Assembly (NCBI GenBank): GCA_024196135.1
Contig: JAMQCK010000541.1
Span: 1 to 20,450 of the forward strand
Source: Pleurotus ostreatus/Saccharomyces cerevisiae fusant
Lineage: Eukaryota > Opisthokonta
Length of the DNA: 20,450 nt
Reading direction: 5' to 3'
In this document: positions 17,274 through 20,450 of the stretch, in pieces
How the letters are laid out: each line of letters starts with the position of its first letter
Numbering within the stretch: position 1 is the stretch's first letter
Notes under the pieces: generated by a model
What the model saw: only the letters and a program-made list of their open reading frames with translations
The model's database searches: none
Told to the model about the DNA's origin: nothing
Translations under genes and position numbers: made by a program

Positions 17274-18295
17274 GGGTGGGGGGCAGAACAAGAAGCGCAA
17301 GGCGATAGGCCGACCGTATATAAAGGGGAGCGCCGAGCCGTCAGGCGGAACGGCAACGGAGGCGCTACCCAGACGTCCGTGCCTTGAACACGAACGCGCT
17401 GATGTCAGAATCTGCCTCCGCCAATTGCCTGACCGCGCCGAGCACGCCTGGCCGGGGAAACGTGCGCACGCGGGGCGCCCTCTGGAGCGTCGCAGATAGA
17501 TCCGGCGCACCACAGGACATATCCCTGCGCGTGCAGGGTCGCGCGAGGAAGGCGAAAAATTGAGCCAAGGTGTGTGGCGCGGGGACAGGGGGGCGGGCGC
17601 CGCACATGGCCCTTCGTCGGTTACGTGGCGGAAGACAAGGGGCGAAGCGGGCACGCGAACAATTGAACCGTATTCAGTAGGTGCGCGCCTCGGGTTCCTG
17701 GGCCCGCAGTTGCACCGTCCTCGGCCATCGGAACACCGCCTTGCATCATGATAGGACTTCGGCATCCTATAATACAATGGGCCTGACGCGATAAGATAAT
17801 GAAAAGCTCGAATGAGCATGATTGCGCTCAGGCCACTGCTGGATTGCATCCTTCCTCGTCAGATATTCCAGGCACCTTCTTCAACCATCCTTCCTGACGA
17901 TGATGAGCTCGTCGTGCGCCAAGTTGACCGGAGCTTGGATCTCAACAGCATGGAAATACGAGATTGTTGCGGGGGCAGTGCGCTCGCCAACGCCCGCGCC
18001 GCAGTGCAACGCAGGTGCGACGAGTGCGAGGAAGCGCGCAAATCATGTCCATCCAATGAACATCAGATACCTGCGAGTCCTCGGTGCCTGGGTCTGGATC
18101 GCCTCGCAACGCGCTTGCCAGTCGATGTCGGATGATGAGCATGCAGCACCTCACCTGGCGCGTGAGCGACGTGCGACATTACACCGATCCCAGCGCACCT
18201 TCGCAGTCAATGAACATTCCGAAAACAGTATACACGTCGTAGGCACGTAGCTAGAGCTCCTTGACTCCTGATAGACCTCCTTCGACGATACCGAG
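17274..18295. other. Intergenic region upstream of cyclin gene
   Basis: About 1 kb between the cyclin start and the 3' end of the G-patch gene, both on the minus strand. It holds the TATA-like element below, a tandem GATA pair (GATAAGATAA, 17790-17799), and plus-strand open frames at 17812-18250. One of these contains an isolated CX2CX6C pattern, but I cannot support a gene. The proximal 350 bp are GC-rich, as expected of a promoter. Confidence 0.45.
17317..17324 (-). promoter_or_regulatory. TATA-like element near cyclin start
   Basis: The plus strand reads TATATAAA and the minus strand TTTATATA, so it could work either way. It lies about 45-50 bp upstream of the first cyclin ATG, which would leave a very short leader. 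That makes the second ATG (17261) a realistic alternative start. Confidence 0.35.
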
Positions 18296-19507
18296 CTACG
18301 AGTTGAGGTAGGCGAGAAGATCGCGCCGTTGTCGCTGCTCGCGCTTGTCCTGCCGCTCGTACGCCCGATGCCCGCGTCCCATCTCCGCCTTCTGGCGCCG
18401 CACTTGCTCCGCTGCGCGTATGTGGGCAGCGAGCGCGGCCGCGTTGTGGGTGACACGCTTCTTCGAAGCCTTGTATGGGCCCACCGTCTTCGCCTTGAGG
18501 CCGATCCCAAGACGATCAGATTTCAGGACGGTGGCGATGGGCTTCACGAGGGCGCGCCGGCCATCGTCCCCATCTGGCAGACCGTCGTCGTCGGGAAGCT
18601 CCTCCTTGACGACGTCCACCGAGGGCGGGTCAGGCTCGGGATCGTCAAGCGGCATAGCGTCGTCATCTTCATCCGACTCGGAGTCCGATAGAGTCAAGTC
18701 GACGACCTCAACCTGGCGAACCTCCTTCAGTTCGCCATCGTCGTCGAGAGCGAATTCTATAGGCTCTGACTTGACATTGCTCGAGCCCGCGCGTTCCTTG
18801 CCCTTTCGTGAAGGTGGAATAGTAGTTGTATATTTCCGCGCGTTCGGGCCCAGGGTATCGCCCTCCCTCCATCCGCTCTTCTGCAACATGCCCCATCCTC
18901 GATTTGCAGGGCCGAGCGCGAGAAAGACAGGAGGTTTGAATGGCTGCTCATTCGGTTTGGGAGGAGGGTCACGAGCGAGAATATCAGCGAGGCTTGATGA
19001 GGATGGCGCAGGCTGATGCAGCTGCTCGTCAGGATTGCGTAAGACATTCTGGATAAACCAGTCGTTCTTGTCTGGCTTCTTGGTGGGAACAGACTGAGCA
19101 TTAGACGGAGGCTGAGGTTGCGCATTGGATGAAGGTGCAGTGTGCGGCCGTGATATGAGGTCGGAGGAATTGGTAAACGATGAAGCGCCAGAGCTTGAGG
19201 AGGATGGACCAGCGCTGGACGATCGACTCGCCAAAGAGCGATACCAGTCAGCTACGCCCGTTCCACCAGTAGCTTTTGACTTCGTACTGCTCGACGGAAG
19301 GCCCATAGACCCAGCGAGCGAGAAGTCCTCATACGCGATCGTGGCGGGCACGAATCGTGGAGGAGGCTTTGCACGACGCAAGAAGGATGATTTGAGCGCC
19401 CAGTCCTCCGACTCGTCGGCCTCCGTAGCCTGTCCAGTCTCCTTCTCCAACTTCTCCCTGTCCGCGGGGTCATAGCGCGAGTAGATGGTGTGCGTAACGG
19501 TGGCCAT
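18296..19507 (-). CDS. G-patch domain protein with SUMO-interacting motif
   Basis: A single intronless frame of 403 residues. The frame stays open upstream to 19645, but ATG 19507 has a strong context (ATCATGGCC). G-patch proteins bind RNA and activate DEAH helicases in splicing or ribosome assembly. The first half of a G-patch is at about 197-221 (NRGWGMLQKSGWREGDTLG). The usual end of the domain, KSDRLGIGLK, appears only at 329-338, so an insert of about 100 residues splits it. The insert carries VVDLTLSDSESDEDDD (269-284), a classic SUMO-interacting motif with an acidic flank, and two psi-K-x-E sumoylation consensus sites (VKSE at 245-248, VKEE at 300-303). The N-terminal half is Ser/Pro-rich with DWYRSLASR and DKNDWFIQNVLRNPDEQ. 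The C-terminus is a basic helix ending LLAYLNS. It is divergent from MSH5. The family is recognised; the partner helicase is unknown. Confidence 0.85.
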   Translation of the reverse strand: MATVTHTIYSRYDPADREKLEKETGQATEADESEDWALKSSFLRRAKPPPRFVPATIAYEDFSLAGSMGLPSSSTKSKATGGTGVADWYRSLASRSSSAGPSSSSSGASSFTNSSDLISRPHTAPSSNAQPQPPSNAQSVPTKKPDKNDWFIQNVLRNPDEQLHQPAPSSSSLADILARDPPPKPNEQPFKPPVFLALGPANRGWGMLQKSGWREGDTLGPNARKYTTTIPPSRKGKERAGSSNVKSEPIEFALDDDGELKEVRQVEVVDLTLSDSESDEDDDAMPLDDPEPDPPSVDVVKEELPDDDGLPDGDDGRRALVKPIATVLKSDRLGIGLKAKTVGPYKASKKRVTHNAAALAAHIRAAEQVRRQKAEMGRGHRAYERQDKREQRQRRDLLAYLNS

Positions 19508-19671
19508 GATGGTCGGGAGCAAGCGCGGTGGGAAGGATGACGGTGATGACAAATGCAGAGATCGCGTTCCGTCACGATCACGCGGGAGTGTGACGCGGGG
19601 AATTAGATCGTCGCGTGTGTTTATGGACGCATTCGCGACTTGCATCCAACTCTCATCTTCCTCCCATCATT
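19508..19671. promoter_or_regulatory. Shared divergent promoter, G-patch gene and MSH5
   Basis: Only 164 bp separate the two start codons. The stretch has several GACGCGG- or TCGCGT-like CpG-rich words related to, but not matching, the ACGCGT cell-cycle box, and no TATA box. Co-regulation of a general RNA-processing gene and a meiotic gene from one nucleosome-free region is possible but not shown. Confidence 0.5.
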
Positions 19672-20450
19672 ATGCCTGTGTTGACTGGCAAGCGCAGGAG
19701 GAAGATCAGAACTGAGGAAGATGAGAGCGTTATCGGAAGCCCTCAGGACAAGAAGGTCCGCTTCGATGGATCTCAGACGGAAACCACCCCTGCGCCAACG
19801 ACGGCTGTGACAGAATCAGAGGAAGACTCGAGGGCGCCGGACAAGGTACGCTATCTCTTCATCCAACGCCTCCAGCGCTGAAAAAGGGCTGCGACAGATA
19901 TGCTTGACGGCCTGGTGTCAGCAGTTCGTCTGCATCTCCTTTGATGTACCCTCATCAGTGCCTGACCATTCGCAAGCGGTCGAATGGCTTGCGCGTACTA
20001 CGACCCCGTCAAGTGCATAGTATATGTCCTCGAAGATACACAAGAGACGCCACATCTTGATTTGACCCAGACGCGTACGATCTCCTTGTGTTCACGTACT
20101 TCCCGTGATCTAAGCTCCCTATAGTGCTGGAGCAAGCGCAACCTGATATCATACTTACCAGTTCTCGTGGGGACGACGAATTTATCGACAAGCTGCGAGA
20201 CCACGGTACGTCCTAGCATCTGTATGGCATATATGCGTCCGCTAACGCACCTACAGCCGAAGCATCGGGCGGTCACTTCCAAATCCGCCCCCACAAGGAG
20301 TTCAACACCGCAAAAGGGCGCGATCGACTCTTCTCCCTTCCCCTCCTATCCGAGCTGCCCGCGCAGTACGATCAGGACGCGCCATCGTCCGACTCGGGCT
20401 CCGGTGGCTCTGGCCTGCGTAACGCCTACGACTTCATGCGCAGCCGACGC
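19672..20450 (+). CDS. msh5: MSH5, meiotic MutS homolog (N-terminal part, runs off window)
   Basis: MSH5 pairs with MSH4 (MutS-gamma) to stabilise recombination intermediates and promote meiotic crossovers. The exons 19672-19845, 19898-19923, 19977-20074, 20125-20205 and 20257 to the window edge give the first 191 residues in one frame. A basic N-terminus (TGKRRRKIR, possible nuclear import signal) leads into an acidic stretch. Next come the domain I blocks CAYYDPVKCIVYVLEDTQET, LLEQAQPDIILTSSR, DDEFIDKLRDH, GGHFQIRPHKEF and GRDRLFSLPLLSEL, characteristic of fungal MSH5. The mispair-reading Phe-x-Glu motif of MSH2/6-type proteins is not seen, as expected. Introns are 50-53 nt. The second ends at AAG (19974-19976) after a CTGAC branch site. 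Exon 2 is only 26 nt. The ATPase domain lies outside the window. Confidence 0.9.

Noticed and set aside
17049..17849. Extending the cyclin N-terminus upstream in an open 266-codon frame
   Set aside because: The extension would cross the TATA-like element, contains no family features, and the first exon already has two ATGs close to where the protein becomes ordered.
19508..19645. Extending the G-patch protein to an upstream ATG at 19645
   Set aside because: It would use most of the 164-bp shared promoter; ATG 19507 has a much better context.

Overview
This window is a piece of nuclear DNA from a basidiomycete fungus, most likely an agaricomycete and possibly a wood-decay polypore. The grounds are GC-rich, gene-dense DNA; many introns of about 46-64 nt with GTNNGT donors and CTRAY branch sites; a tandem pair of GH131 glycoside hydrolases; and an SMC6 gene cut by 17 small introns. 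The order placement is inference. No rRNA, tRNA, CRISPR array or intact transposon was seen.

Layout from left to right. (1) 340-1633, minus: a 381-residue single-pass membrane protein of unknown function. (2) 2605-6875, plus: SMC6, the DNA-repair ATPase of the SMC5/6 complex, in 18 exons and about 1131 residues, with two MluI cell-cycle boxes just upstream. (3) 7243-8432, plus: a mitochondrial K+/H+ exchange-related protein of the YDL183C/Mit_KHE1 family. (4) 9045-10337, minus: a seven-exon gene for a 317-residue protein with features of aerolysin/ETX-MTX2 beta-pore-forming proteins. Two diverged direct repeats flank it, and a 15-bp minisatellite overlaps its stop codon. (5) 11631-12601 and 13084-15029, plus: two secreted GH131 beta-glucanase-family proteins. 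The second has a roughly 200-residue Ser/Thr/Ala linker and a six-cysteine C-terminal module. (6) 15851-17273, minus: a PCL-type (Pho80/Pcl) cyclin. (7) 18296-19507, minus: an intronless G-patch protein whose G-patch appears split by an acidic insert carrying a SUMO-interacting motif. (8) 19672 to the right edge, plus: the N-terminal part of meiotic MutS homolog MSH5, divergent from the G-patch gene across 164 bp.

The genes are mixed housekeeping and accessory functions and do not form one pathway. SMC6, the cyclin and MSH5 belong to chromosome maintenance and the cell cycle. The GH131 pair and the pore-former-like gene form the accessory middle section (about 8.4-15.4 kb), where most of the repeats lie. 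Exon joins were worked out by hand from reading frame, splice consensus and family conservation. Coordinates are internally consistent (exon sums divide by three), but no transcript data were available.
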